Notes: generated from the sequence alone by a model not told the origin. 64,000 bases of DNA from Aristaeella lactis (GCF_018118585.1 NZ_CP069421.1:930001-994000), one strand, 5' to 3'; positions 1 to 9,005 are shown, numbered from the stretch's first letter. Program-made: numbers and translations.

Positions 1-31
1 TTTTCTCGATCCGAAAGGGGGTGTTCCGCAG

Positions 32-1561
32 ATGTCCGCAAAAAGGCGTCTGGAACGCGCGTCTGAAGACCGCCGTCCGGTTGTGACGGATGACTTTATT
101 TACGATGATCCCATTCAGCCTCAGTCCGGCAGTGAAACGGACAGTGCATATTCCGATACGCCGGAGGAAGCAATCCGGAAACTGAAAGGCAGCTCTTCCC
201 GGGATACCCGTTCAGACAATAATGATTTATCCGGTCTTGCGGAGGACCGTCCGCAGGAATCTGATGAAGGTTCCGGAAAACAGAACAAAAAACACAGTTT
301 TTTCCGCCGGAAGAAATCCGGCGAACGCCGTTCTCATCCGGTCATCCGCGGCTTTATCCTGGTGCTGATCACCCTGTCGCTGATCCTGGCTGCCGCAGCG
401 TATATCTTTAATCATTCCATGGAAAACTCCCCGCAGATCCTTTCTGTGCCTGAAAACACGATCAGCTCCGCGGTCACTCCTGTACAGGGCTTCTTCTCAG
501 GCCTGACCGAAACCATTTTCGGATATTTTCGGACCCTGAAGCTGCGTTCCAATATAGAGACCGCCTACAATGAACTGGTTGCGGAAAATGAGGAACTTGC
601 CTATAAAGCCATGCGTGTGGACCAGCTGGAACAGGAGCTGTCCATGTACAGGGACATACAGGATGAGATGCTTGCCAACCAGGATCTGCAGCCCCTCTTC
701 TGCAATATCATCGGAAAATCCGATTCCAATTATTTCAGCACCTTCACGATCAATAAGGGCTGGAAAGACGGTGTGCAGAAATACTGTGCCGTTGTTTCCG
801 GCGGCGGGCTGGTCGGTTATACCGAAAGTGTTGAATACAGCACTTCCACTGTCCGTACGATTATCGACTCAACAGCTTCCATCGCCGCGGTTATCGACAG
901 CACGCGGGACCAGGGAAATGTAAAGGGAACGCTCGGTATTGATGAAACGCCGATCTGCCGCATGTACTACATGTCCACCAAAAAGCTGCCCCGTCCCGGT
1001 GACCTGGTCGTCACGTCCGGGGTTGCTATGGATTTTATCCGTGAAATACCGATCGGCACCGTTACTGCCAGCACCCGCGGTATGCAGGAAAAAAACCAGT
1101 ATATTGAAATCACTCCCATCGTTGATTTCTCTCACCTGGAAGCGGTTATTGTTTTCCGCTATAAGCCGGATTACGCGGAACCCATTGAGCGCCGTGAAAA
1201 CGCGGACGCCAATATAGAACTTGTTCCGCTGGAAACCGCAAGACCTTCGCCCCGGGTTCCGGAAGTCGCTTCCGTCTACAAATCCCAGGACGATGATGAA
1301 CTGGATTATGACACCGGTGAAGGAGATGAAGACGAGGAACCGGAAGAGGAAACTCCTTCCCCCACGCCTGACCAGACGCCTACTCCGACACCTGTACCCA
1401 CGCCTTCTCCGTCTCCCACTCCCGATCACACTTCCTTTGTTTATCATTCCGTGAATACATTTAGCGAGCCGACCCCGACGCCGACGCCGAGCCCTGTCCC
1501 CACTGCCACCCCGTATATCACGCCTGATCCTGACGATATGACCTTCGATGAGGAGGATTGA
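32..1561 (+). CDS. mreC: Rod shape-determining protein MreC, with long N- and C-terminal extensions
   Basis: MreC is a bitopic membrane protein that links the MreB cytoskeleton to the elongation peptidoglycan synthases. Here (509 aa) a charged cytoplasmic N-terminus of about 105 residues precedes one membrane helix at about 107-126. A coiled coil rich in E, L and Q follows (about 175-215), then the beta-domain core (about 220-390, with a GGGLVGYT stretch). The last 115 residues are an acidic stretch followed by a Pro/Thr/Ser tail of repeated PTP units. Family members are usually 270-350 aa, so both ends are long. The start has AAAGGGGG upstream. mreD follows after 3 bases, and mreB would be expected just outside the window. 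Confidence 0.93.
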   Translation: MSAKRRLERASEDRRPVVTDDFIYDDPIQPQSGSETDSAYSDTPEEAIRKLKGSSSRDTRSDNNDLSGLAEDRPQESDEGSGKQNKKHSFFRRKKSGERRSHPVIRGFILVLITLSLILAAAAYIFNHSMENSPQILSVPENTISSAVTPVQGFFSGLTETIFGYFRTLKLRSNIETAYNELVAENEELAYKAMRVDQLEQELSMYRDIQDEMLANQDLQPLFCNIIGKSDSNYFSTFTINKGWKDGVQKYCAVVSGGGLVGYTESVEYSTSTVRTIIDSTASIAAVIDSTRDQGNVKGTLGIDETPICRMYYMSTKKLPRPGDLVVTSGVAMDFIREIPIGTVTASTRGMQEKNQYIEITPIVDFSHLEAVIVFRYKPDYAEPIERRENADANIELVPLETARPSPRVPEVASVYKSQDDDELDYDTGEGDEDEEPEEETPSPTPDQTPTPTPVPTPSPSPTPDHTSFVYHSVNTFSEPTPTPTPSPVPTATPYITPDPDDMTFDEED

Positions 1562-1564
1562 TCC

Positions 1565-2179
1565 ATGCAGAAGATCGTATCCGCAAGATATCAGGCCAGC
1601 TTTCTGCGCAGGTATCTGATGCTGGCTTTCCTGGTTGTCATGGGGTATCTGTGCCAGGTCTGCGTTATTCCGTACTGCAGTATAGCGAGCGTTGCCCCCA
1701 ACCTGCTGTATGTAGTGATCGGTATCGTAACGGTCGCTTACGGCAAACTTCGTGCTTTCTGGGTTGCGATGATCTTCGGTCTGCTGATGGAGATCATGCT
1801 TCCGTCTGTTCCTTTTGTAAACCTGGCAGTCTATCCCCTTTCAACGCTTTTCTGTTCCTTTGCCTTTGCGGACAAGCCCCTGAAAACGCTGGAATATGAA
1901 AGAGCCACCAACCAGCATAAAAAAGAACTGCCAGCCTGGCTCAGGACGCTTCTGTGCACCGCGCTGAACATCCTGGTCTATGAAGTTGTCAATGTCACCT
2001 ATATTTACCTGGGCGGTAATGCCCTGCGTCTGCATCATTTCGTGAAAGCTTTCCTGAGCATCCTGTATACTTCCCTGCTTTGCTTCGGTCTGCTTTTCCC
2101 CGTACGGAGAATGATCTTCGGGCCCAAAAAGCAGGTCCTTGTCCTCAAGAGTGCCCCGGTTACCTTCCAGCGCGGCTGA
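1565..2179 (+). CDS. mreD: Rod shape-determining protein MreD
   Basis: MreD is the multi-pass membrane partner of MreC in the elongasome. The 204-aa product is hydrophobic with about five membrane segments: a run starting near LMLAFLVVMGYL, then a second near LLYVVIGIVTVAYG, and so on. This matches MreD in size and topology. The start has GAGGAGG at the end of mreC. Sequence conservation in MreD is low, so the call leans on position between mreC and mrdA. Confidence 0.88.
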   Translation: MQKIVSARYQASFLRRYLMLAFLVVMGYLCQVCVIPYCSIASVAPNLLYVVIGIVTVAYGKLRAFWVAMIFGLLMEIMLPSVPFVNLAVYPLSTLFCSFAFADKPLKTLEYERATNQHKKELPAWLRTLLCTALNILVYEVVNVTYIYLGGNALRLHHFVKAFLSILYTSLLCFGLLFPVRRMIFGPKKQVLVLKSAPVTFQRG

Positions 2180-2228
2180 TCATTCCTGTCAGTCTGCCTG
2201 TATCTTTTCCCTGAAAGGAGTGTAATCA

Positions 2229-4856
2229 TTGGATCAGAAGAAGAAAAAAACACCCGAGTTCTGGAGATATGCAGCTTTTCTTCTCGTGCTGTTCGGCATT
2301 TTCATCTGGCTCAGTTCAGGCCTGATGAATCTTCAGCTGAAGCAGTCTGAAGAATATAAGGAAAAAGCGGAAGAGACCCGCACCAAAACCATCGCGCTTC
2401 GCGGAAAACGCGGAAGCATAAGCTCCGCAGACTCTGTCGTGCTGGCGAAAGACGTTGAGATCTTTAACGTTACATTCCAGAAGGACGCCACAGCGAATAC
2501 GAAAGCGCTCTATAAACAGTATACGCAGTCCATTCTTGATACCATTGAAATCATTGAAAGAAACGGAAGCACCATTGACGTTTCCTATGTCATACGCCGC
2601 AAACCTGAACTGAAGGAAGTTGAGGAAGAGGACGAGTTCGGCAATATTATCAAAACCACATATGATCCCAACCCGGAAATCGCTGTCGGAGACTGGGAAT
2701 TCCACTTTGGTTCAGGTGTATCCGATACCGTTCTGGAAACCCGTGAAAAACAGTGGCGTTCCAATAACTACCTGACCAACACCACAAAGTATAAAACCGC
2801 GGAGCAGTGCCTTGAAGCCCTGCAGAAGCGGTATCAGTTCGACGTAATTGAAGAAGAATCAAATATAAAGATTCCCGAAGAGACCAGGCTGAAAGTCATG
2901 GCGATCTACTCGGAAATGCAGATGAACATCTTCAATTCACAGCCCATTGTTATTTCAAAGGATGTTCCTTTCCAGACCGTGATCGAGATCGAAACCCGTT
3001 CCGCCACGCTGCCCGGTATGGGGATTGAAGTGGGCACTAAACGGGTATATCCCCGCTCCACCCTGGCCTCCCAGATTATCGGCTACACCGGCGCGATCCC
3101 TACCCGTGAGATGTGGCTGGAGCTGCAGGCCAAAGGATATTCCTATAATGATACCATCGGCCGTGACGGTATTGAATCCTCCATGGAGGAATGGCTTACC
3201 GCGAACAGTTCCCTCCGGAAAGGCTACCGCACCGTGGAACGGGACCAGATGTCCCGCGTGATCCGTGACATTGGTGAGGCCACCCAGCCCCAGGACGGCA
3301 ACAACATCAAGCTGACGCTTAACGCCGCTTATCAGCAGGAAGCTGAAAGGTGCATTGCCCGGAATGTGAACGAAGTCCGGGATACACAGGAAAAGAAACT
3401 GAAAAATGAATCCTGGCTGGAAGCTAACAAGAACGATATCCATAAGCGCAAGTGGGATCAGTATCCGCTCCAGCTGGCACAGCACGGCTGCCTCATCGTC
3501 CTGGATATGTATGACCGTGTCCTTGCCCTGGCCAACTATCCGACCTATGACCTGAATGCCCTGGTGCAGGGCGGAGACGCCGCCCTGGAAATCCTGCAGG
3601 ACGACCGCAATCTTTTGCTGAACTACGGCATTCATGCCCGCGGAACGCCCGGCTCCATTTTCAAAATGGTTACCGGTATGGGTGCTCTGTCAGAAGGGCT
3701 GCTGAAATGGGACGAACGTATTTCAGACCTGGGATATTTTACAAAGTACAATAAGGACTTGAGCACAGCGCCTAAATGCTGGATCAGCAAAAACGCCCGT
3801 GGTGAACATGCCAACCAGACCATCGTTGAGGGACTGGAGCATTCCTGCAATTATTTCTTCTATGAGATATCTTCCCGTCTTGAAGAGGACAGGCTGTATC
3901 AGTATGCTAACCTCTTTGGCTTGACATCCAAAACGGATATAGACCTGCCCGGTGAGGTTCATTCCGTTGTCGGCTGCCAGAACACGCTGTATGACAAGAA
4001 CAAGCCGGTGAATGAAGCAAACCAGGATACATCACTGCCCATCATTGTTTTCAACTCCATCAAGAAGCACCTCAGGAGCTGCGGTGCCAACAAGGGTATT
4101 GACTACAGCGATGAAAACCTCTCCAAGTGCGCCAAGCGCCTGATGGATATGGCTGTGGATAACGATGAATCCAATTGGCTGGAATATATGCGCACCATCC
4201 TGATGGAAGAACTGAACATGACCAAGGAAATGGTTTACCTCCAGTCCGTCATCGGTGATACCTACAACTACATGAACGATATCAAGTGGGGTGGCGGCCA
4301 GACCATCCTGACCGGTATCGGCCAGTCCGTTACCGTTCTGACACCTATCGCTGTAGCTAGGTATGTCTGTACCATTGCCAACGGCGGATATGTTTACAAT
4401 GTATCCCTTATCGATTCCATCACAGCTCCGGATGGAACAATCCTGGCCCAGCGGGAGCCCGGTCTGATCCGCCGGCTGGAGCATTGTGAAACGGAACCCG
4501 GTGACACGTATGGCAACACCAACTATATGGCGCTGATCCGCAAAGGCATGAAGGGCGTTGTTGACGAGGCCGGTACAGCCAAAAAGCACTTCCGTAACTG
4601 GCCCTACCAGGATCAGATCGCCGCGAAAACAGGAACCGCGCAGGTTACCTCCATCGACCTGGAAAACAACGCCTGGTTCGTCTGCTTCGCGCCTTATGAG
4701 AATCCGGAAATCGCCGTGGTTTGCTTCATTCCCAACGGTTATTCCGGTTCTGAAGCGTCCATGGCCGCCCGTGACTTCATTGAATGGTATATGGAGCAAA
4801 AGGAAGTACGCGATGTTGAGATTGTCCTTCCCACAGGCAATTCTCTCGCGCCGTAA
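2229..4856 (+). CDS. mrdA: Penicillin-binding protein 2 (elongation transpeptidase), enlarged
   Basis: This is the class B PBP that cross-links peptidoglycan during side-wall growth with RodA. The 875-aa product has a short N-terminal tail, a membrane anchor (about 13-33), the dimerisation/pedestal region, and a transpeptidase domain with all three active-site motifs: SIFK with Ser476, SCN at 539-541 and KTG at 800-802. The distance from SCN to KTG is about 260 residues. In E. coli PBP2 it is about 155, so an insertion of roughly 100 residues (about 590-690) lies inside the catalytic domain. The start is TTG with AAAGGAG 8 bases upstream. The gene sits between mreD and minD in the shape operon. 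Confidence 0.93.
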   Translation: MDQKKKKTPEFWRYAAFLLVLFGIFIWLSSGLMNLQLKQSEEYKEKAEETRTKTIALRGKRGSISSADSVVLAKDVEIFNVTFQKDATANTKALYKQYTQSILDTIEIIERNGSTIDVSYVIRRKPELKEVEEEDEFGNIIKTTYDPNPEIAVGDWEFHFGSGVSDTVLETREKQWRSNNYLTNTTKYKTAEQCLEALQKRYQFDVIEEESNIKIPEETRLKVMAIYSEMQMNIFNSQPIVISKDVPFQTVIEIETRSATLPGMGIEVGTKRVYPRSTLASQIIGYTGAIPTREMWLELQAKGYSYNDTIGRDGIESSMEEWLTANSSLRKGYRTVERDQMSRVIRDIGEATQPQDGNNIKLTLNAAYQQEAERCIARNVNEVRDTQEKKLKNESWLEANKNDIHKRKWDQYPLQLAQHGCLIVLDMYDRVLALANYPTYDLNALVQGGDAALEILQDDRNLLLNYGIHARGTPGSIFKMVTGMGALSEGLLKWDERISDLGYFTKYNKDLSTAPKCWISKNARGEHANQTIVEGLEHSCNYFFYEISSRLEEDRLYQYANLFGLTSKTDIDLPGEVHSVVGCQNTLYDKNKPVNEANQDTSLPIIVFNSIKKHLRSCGANKGIDYSDENLSKCAKRLMDMAVDNDESNWLEYMRTILMEELNMTKEMVYLQSVIGDTYNYMNDIKWGGGQTILTGIGQSVTVLTPIAVARYVCTIANGGYVYNVSLIDSITAPDGTILAQREPGLIRRLEHCETEPGDTYGNTNYMALIRKGMKGVVDEAGTAKKHFRNWPYQDQIAAKTGTAQVTSIDLENNAWFVCFAPYENPEIAVVCFIPNGYSGSEASMAARDFIEWYMEQKEVRDVEIVLPTGNSLAP

Positions 4857-4876
4857 TCCCAATTCGGAGGTTTACG

Positions 4877-5695
4877 ATGTCTAAATGCTATGCGGTCGCT
4901 TCAGGAAAAGGTGGTGTAGGCAAATCAACGCTGACTGCCAATCTTGCCGCTGCCCTTGCCCTGGAAGGATCCCGTGTCCTTGTGATCGACGCTGATATCG
5001 GTCTTCGTTCCCAGGACGCGATCCTTTCGCTGGAAAACCGGGTGGTCTACGATCTGATCGACCTGGCGGAGGGAGACTGCACCCTCGACCAGGCTGTCCT
5101 GCCGGTGGATTCCGTCCGCGGTCTTTTCCTGCTGCCCGCTGCGCAGTTTTCCCGCGCCAGGAAACTGGATCCGGACCGTTTTCGCAAAATCCTGGATTCC
5201 CTGAGACAGTCCTATGACTATATCTTTATCGACTGTCCCGCGGGTGTTGAACGCGGTCTCCGGAATGTGCTGAACGCGGGTGTTGACGAGGAAATCCTTG
5301 TGGCTACGCCTGACGATATATCTGTCCGCAGCGCGGAAAGGGCCTTTCAGGTCATGGATTCCAAGAAGCTGAACCGGCCCTGGCTCATCGTAAACCGGAT
5401 CAACGCCGACTGGGTCCGTTCCGCCGGTATGATGTCCGCCCGGACCGTTTCCCAGGTGCTGGATCTGCCGCTTCTGGGGGAGATACCCGATGACCCGGTT
5501 GTCCTTCGCGCCGCGCTAAAGCATTCGCTTTTCATCACCTATGACTGTGAGGCACGCAATGCCCTGATGCGTACGGCGTCAAGACTTGCCGGACGTTCTT
5601 TGCCTTTCCCTTGCTATGGCGAAAAGAAACCCTCATTGCTTCGCCGGCTGTTTTCCCGTCCTCTGAAGGAGGTGACCCCTATTGACGATCACTGA
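4877..5695 (+). CDS. minD: Septum-site determining ATPase MinD
   Basis: MinD is a deviant-Walker ATPase of the ParA/MinD group that binds membrane when ATP-bound and positions the division site with MinC. The 272-aa protein starts with SGKGGVGKST (about 8-17). It also has the DADIGLR switch motif and an IFIDCPAGV Walker B region. Near the C-terminus, LLRRLFSRP resembles the MinD amphipathic membrane-targeting helix, though about 12 residues follow it. No minC or minE lies beside it, although Clostridia often carry minCDE here. CGGAGG precedes the ATG. The 3' end overlaps rodA by 14 bases. Confidence 0.88.
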   Translation: MSKCYAVASGKGGVGKSTLTANLAAALALEGSRVLVIDADIGLRSQDAILSLENRVVYDLIDLAEGDCTLDQAVLPVDSVRGLFLLPAAQFSRARKLDPDRFRKILDSLRQSYDYIFIDCPAGVERGLRNVLNAGVDEEILVATPDDISVRSAERAFQVMDSKKLNRPWLIVNRINADWVRSAGMMSARTVSQVLDLPLLGEIPDDPVVLRAALKHSLFITYDCEARNALMRTASRLAGRSLPFPCYGEKKPSLLRRLFSRPLKEVTPIDDH

Positions 5696-6905
5696 GAACC
5701 GGCATGCGCGTGCTCATGTGGACGGTATCCTGATCGCGATGGTTTTTGCTATGGCTCTATTTGGCGTCATAGCGGTATGCGTAGCTACTTTTTCTCCTGA
5801 TTCATCAACAGACGGCTCTCTTCTTAACCATATTTTTGAATCTTCCTATGCCGAACGCCAGTGTCTTTTCCTGCTCCTGGCGCCACTGGTTGTGGGTGTT
5901 ATCACAGCGTTCCCTTTTGATATCCTGAGACGCCGCGCTGAATGGTTTTACTGGGCCGCTTTTTTCCTTCTGGCTGTGACCACCATCTTCAACAGGGCCG
6001 CCGGTGTTAAAGCCTGGCTTGATACCCTCTGGGGCTATACGATCCAGCCTTCGGAGTTTATGAAACTGGCTATGATCCTGGTTCTGTCCAAGAATTTTGC
6101 CAGGCAGGACCGTCCCATGAGCGATTCCCGGTCCTTTATCCATATCTTCCTGATCGTGATCATCCCCAGCATAGTCATCCTGATGCAGGGTGAAACAGGT
6201 TCACTGCTGGTGATTATCTTTATGTTCGCGGTCATGATGTATTTCGCGAATGTTTCCATGAAAACCCTGGGAATTCTGGGCGGGCTGGCTGTTATCGGTA
6301 TTGCTGCCCTGGCTGCTTTCGTTGTCATTGCCGGCGTGGATGACTATCGTCTGAACCGGATCACCGGATGGCTGAACCCTGCCGAATATTCTTCTTCTGA
6401 CGCTTACCAGCAGACCATGTCCAAAATGACCATTGGTTCCGGCGGACTGACCGGCAACGGCATGTTTGTCACAGGCGCAATATCACAGCTGAATTATGTT
6501 CCTGCTGACTGGACGGACTTCATTTACGCCACTATCGGTGAAACCTGGGGGTTCGTTGGCTGCATCGCTGTGCTCGGCGGCTATATCCTGATCCTGCTCA
6601 GGATGCTGTACCTTGCCTGGTTTACCAGGGATAAATTCGGCAAACTGATTATTATCGGCGTGATGGGCATGCTTCTTTTCCACGTGCTGGAAAATATCGC
6701 AATGACGCTCGGTCTCATGCCGATCACAGGAATACCGCTGCCTTTCCTTTCCTACGGCGGTTCCAACATGATGACAAACATGGGCGGTGTCGGCCTGGTG
6801 CTGAACGCGGTTAAAAACCGTTCCCTGAATGCGGCTGTCAATACGCCCCAGACCCTTTACAATCCCTACAGGATCCATAAAAACTTTAAAACCAGGGCCT
6901 ACTGA
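5682..6905 (+). CDS. rodA: Peptidoglycan glycosyltransferase RodA/FtsW (SEDS family)
   Basis: SEDS proteins polymerise lipid II into glycan strands; the RodA member works with PBP2 in side-wall growth. The 407-aa product has about ten membrane helices. It carries the family motif PSEFMKLAMIL after the first helices and the C-terminal GIPLPFLSYGGS signature. Position next to mrdA and minD supports RodA rather than FtsW. The start is TTG at 5682, preceded by AAGGAGGTGA, and lies inside the 3' end of minD, suggesting translational coupling. Confidence 0.9.
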   Translation: MTITENRHARAHVDGILIAMVFAMALFGVIAVCVATFSPDSSTDGSLLNHIFESSYAERQCLFLLLAPLVVGVITAFPFDILRRRAEWFYWAAFFLLAVTTIFNRAAGVKAWLDTLWGYTIQPSEFMKLAMILVLSKNFARQDRPMSDSRSFIHIFLIVIIPSIVILMQGETGSLLVIIFMFAVMMYFANVSMKTLGILGGLAVIGIAALAAFVVIAGVDDYRLNRITGWLNPAEYSSSDAYQQTMSKMTIGSGGLTGNGMFVTGAISQLNYVPADWTDFIYATIGETWGFVGCIAVLGGYILILLRMLYLAWFTRDKFGKLIIIGVMGMLLFHVLENIAMTLGLMPITGIPLPFLSYGGSNMMTNMGGVGLVLNAVKNRSLNAAVNTPQTLYNPYRIHKNFKTRAY

Positions 6906-6934
6906 TTCTTTTCCGTTCCCGGGAGGTGATCAAT

Positions 6935-7954
6935 ATGGATACGCGGTTCAATGAGGATTACCTTGTACAGTCATCCTCATACAGTGATGTGATGGATCAT
7001 ACTGTCCTGCCCTGGCTGAAGGAACGGGCGGATGTCCGCCGGATCCCAGGTTATGACGGCCGCTCCCTGTACTGTGAAAGCTGGCAGGCCGACCGCCCGC
7101 TTGGAACCGTGCTTATAGTCCATGGCTTTACCGAGAACACCCTGAAGTATTCCGAACTGATATGGTCCCTCCTGCATCTCCGTTTTTCTGTCATTGCCTA
7201 TGACCAGCGCGGTCACGGACGCTCCTGGCGTCCGGACGGGGTTCCTGATCCTTCCGTAACCCATGTGGATCATTTTTCCGATTATGTGAAGGATCTGCGG
7301 ACTGTCTGTGATACATACAGTGAAATCATGCCGCGTCCCTGGTTTATCTTTGCCCATTCCATGGGCGGAGCTGTTGCGTCCCTCCTGCTGGAGCAGGAAC
7401 CGGCTCTGTTCACTGCGGCGGTTCTTTCCTCTCCCATGATCGCGCCGTCCACCCGGGGCGTTCCCGTTTCGCTTGCGTCTGCCCTTTCGTTCCTGGCGGA
7501 CAAGGCAGGCAGGGGAAAGAAAAAACCTTTCTTTATGAAACCTTATGCCGGACCGGAGGATTTCGAAACATCCTGTGCCACAGATCCGGAACGGTTTGCC
7601 TGGTATGACCGGATCAAAGCATCTGAACCCTTATTCCAAAATAGTGTGCCCTCTTACCGCTGGTCTCTGGAATCCCTTGGAGTCACCGGAAAGATCCTTG
7701 CGCCCGGACAGCCTGAAAAGATCACCTGTCCTGTCCTTCTGTTTTCGGCCGGTATTGATTTCAGCGTGCTTCCTGAACCGCAGGAACAGTTTATCAGCAG
7801 GATTCCCGACGGAAGTCTGATTCCGGTTCCTGAAGCCCGTCATGAAATATACCGTTCTGTCAACCATGTCCTTTTCCCCTGGTGGCATGAAGTGATCCTT
7901 TTCCTGAAGCAACATCTTCCTGATCATTTATCCGAAGGAGGCGTCCGTTCTTGA
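6935..7954 (+). CDS. Alpha/beta hydrolase, monoacylglycerol lipase/lysophospholipase-like
   Basis: A 339-aa serine hydrolase of the Hydrolase_4 (MGLL/PldB) type. The likely catalytic triad is Ser142 in AHSMGG, Asp275 in GIDFSV and His303 in ARHEIY. An oxyanion-type HGFTEN motif and YDQRGHGRS lie upstream, both typical of monoacylglycerol lipases. There is no signal peptide, so it should be cytosolic. I place the start at the ATG at 6935, 8 bases after GGAGG, because the upstream in-frame GTG at 6926 lies within the ribosome binding site itself. It is 29 bases after rodA. The substrate cannot be told from sequence. Confidence 0.85.
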   Translation: MDTRFNEDYLVQSSSYSDVMDHTVLPWLKERADVRRIPGYDGRSLYCESWQADRPLGTVLIVHGFTENTLKYSELIWSLLHLRFSVIAYDQRGHGRSWRPDGVPDPSVTHVDHFSDYVKDLRTVCDTYSEIMPRPWFIFAHSMGGAVASLLLEQEPALFTAAVLSSPMIAPSTRGVPVSLASALSFLADKAGRGKKKPFFMKPYAGPEDFETSCATDPERFAWYDRIKASEPLFQNSVPSYRWSLESLGVTGKILAPGQPEKITCPVLLFSAGIDFSVLPEPQEQFISRIPDGSLIPVPEARHEIYRSVNHVLFPWWHEVILFLKQHLPDHLSEGGVRS

Positions 7955-8307
7955 AAACAGGCAGATCATTTGCGGTTGTTTTTGCCGTCATCATGCTTCT
8001 TTTTGTATTGTTTGTCGCCTGGTACCTTCCTGCTGTCGGCCAGGTCCGTTTCCAGCTTGACGACGCAGGTAAAAGCCTGGAAACCAGCCGCGGGCGTGAA
8101 CGCAAACAACAGCATGAATATGATGAGGTTGTTGCCGCCATTCCAGAAGTTCAGGCGGAACTGGACAATATCCTTCCCCTTTCCACCTCTGCCGCTGAAG
8201 AAGCGAAAAACCTGAAAGCGGAACGGAAACAGCTGCGTGAGAGAAAGAAGGAACTGGAAGCCGCTCAGAATACAGAAGCTGCGGAAGGAGATCAGTCCCA
8301 TGAATAA
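7951..8307 (+). CDS. Small membrane-anchored coiled-coil protein, hypothetical
   Basis: Unrecognised 118-aa protein. One N-terminal membrane helix (about 8-28) is followed by a charged helical region rich in E, K, Q and R with coiled-coil character, so the bulk may lie outside the membrane. TTG start at 7951 with AAGGAGG 9 bases upstream; it overlaps the end of the hydrolase gene by 4 bases. It is followed by a second protein of the same architecture with an 8-base overlap. The two are probably co-translated. Confidence 0.75.
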   Translation: MKTGRSFAVVFAVIMLLFVLFVAWYLPAVGQVRFQLDDAGKSLETSRGRERKQQHEYDEVVAAIPEVQAELDNILPLSTSAAEEAKNLKAERKQLRERKKELEAAQNTEAAEGDQSHE

Positions 8308-8617
8308 GAAACTGTGTCTGATTCTTTGTTTTGTTCTCGCGTTTGCCCTTCTGGTAATGATCTTCTGTTCCGTAAATTATCTCAGTCTGAATAAACAGCT
8401 CATGAATATCCGTGACCAGGTTGCGGACAGCCAGAAAACATGGGAAGGAATTGCCGCTGAAAAAGAACTCCTCCAGCAGGACCTGAAAACGCTGAAGAAT
8501 GAACTGAAGGAAGCAAATCTGTCCCTGACGGAATCTGAAGAAAGCGCTGAAAAACTCAAAGCGGATATTGAAACGCTTCAGAAGGAAATTGCGGAGCTGG
8601 AAAAATCGCGGCCCTGA
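8300..8617 (+). CDS. Small membrane-anchored coiled-coil protein, hypothetical
   Basis: Unrecognised 105-aa protein: an N-terminal hydrophobic segment (about 4-25) followed by about 75 residues of continuous E/K/L-rich heptad-like sequence with no Pro or Gly, typical of a coiled coil. The start at 8300 has GGAAGGAGA upstream; a longer frame opens further 5' inside the preceding gene but lacks a ribosome binding site. It may be a structural partner of the preceding protein. Last gene of the shape-operon run before a hairpin. Confidence 0.75.
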   Translation: MNKKLCLILCFVLAFALLVMIFCSVNYLSLNKQLMNIRDQVADSQKTWEGIAAEKELLQQDLKTLKNELKEANLSLTESEESAEKLKADIETLQKEIAELEKSRP

Positions 8618-8645
8618 TGCCGTTTCAGTTTTCTTTACACATAAG

Positions 8646-8682
8646 GCTGCTTTCCCTGCCGGGAAATGCGGCTTTTTTCATC
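8646..8682 (+). terminator. Rho-independent terminator after the shape operon
   Basis: Imperfect hairpin: GCTGCTTTCCC pairs with GGGAAATGCGGC around a TGCC loop (one bulge, one G-T pair), followed by six T. It sits 30 bases after the last coiled-coil gene. Confidence 0.7.
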
Positions 8683-8703
8683 TCAAAGGAGAAAGAAAAA
8701 CTA

Positions 8704-8732
8704 TTGACATCAGCCGGCAGGCGTGATATATT
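8704..8732 (+). promoter_or_regulatory. Sigma-A promoter for tRNA-Pro
   Basis: Consensus -35 TTGACA (8704-8709), 17-base spacer, -10 TATATT (8727-8732). The tRNA starts about 50 bases downstream. Confidence 0.88.
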
Positions 8733-8782
8733 ATCTGACGTTGTCCGGTTCGGTTTGCTGCCGGCGGATGGCAAGAGGATAT

Positions 8783-8856
8783 CTGGGTGTGGCGCAGTTT
8801 GGTAGCGTGCTTGAATGGGGTTCAAGAGGCCGGAGGTTCGAATCCTCTCACCCAGA
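8783..8856 (+). tRNA. tRNA-Pro (anticodon GGG)
   Basis: Complete cloverleaf. Acceptor CTGGGTG/CACCCAG; anticodon stem CTTGA/TCAAG with loop ATGGGGT, giving GGG with U33 and G37; T arm GGAGG-TTCGAAT-CCTCT; discriminator A. CCA is not encoded. Confidence 0.96.
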
Positions 8857-8860
8857 CTTT

Positions 8861-8893
8861 ACAGCTTCCTGATTTTCAGGAAGCTGTTTTTTT
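8861..8893 (+). terminator. Terminator of the tRNA-Pro gene
   Basis: Perfect 12-bp stem ACAGCTTCCTGA/TCAGGAAGCTGT with a 3-base loop and a run of seven T, 5 bases after the tRNA. Confidence 0.93.
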
Positions 8894-9005
8894 GCTGCTT
8901 TAGCGCTTTCCCTGTGCTTTGCTCCTTCCCTTTGATTCTTGTCATCCATGTTCTTCTGTTGTAAAATATAATAGTTATAAGTTTTTTGAAAGGAAGATTC
9001 CCGAT

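Noticed and set aside
1360-1540. Tandem repeat array in the 3' end of mreC
   Set aside because: The PTP-coding repeats are irregular and part of the protein tail; not a separate repeat element or CRISPR.
8939-8972. Promoter for the Lrp-type regulator (TTGTCA and TATAAT)
   Set aside because: Spacer is 22 bases, too long for sigma-A; only the -10 remains, so it was not listed.
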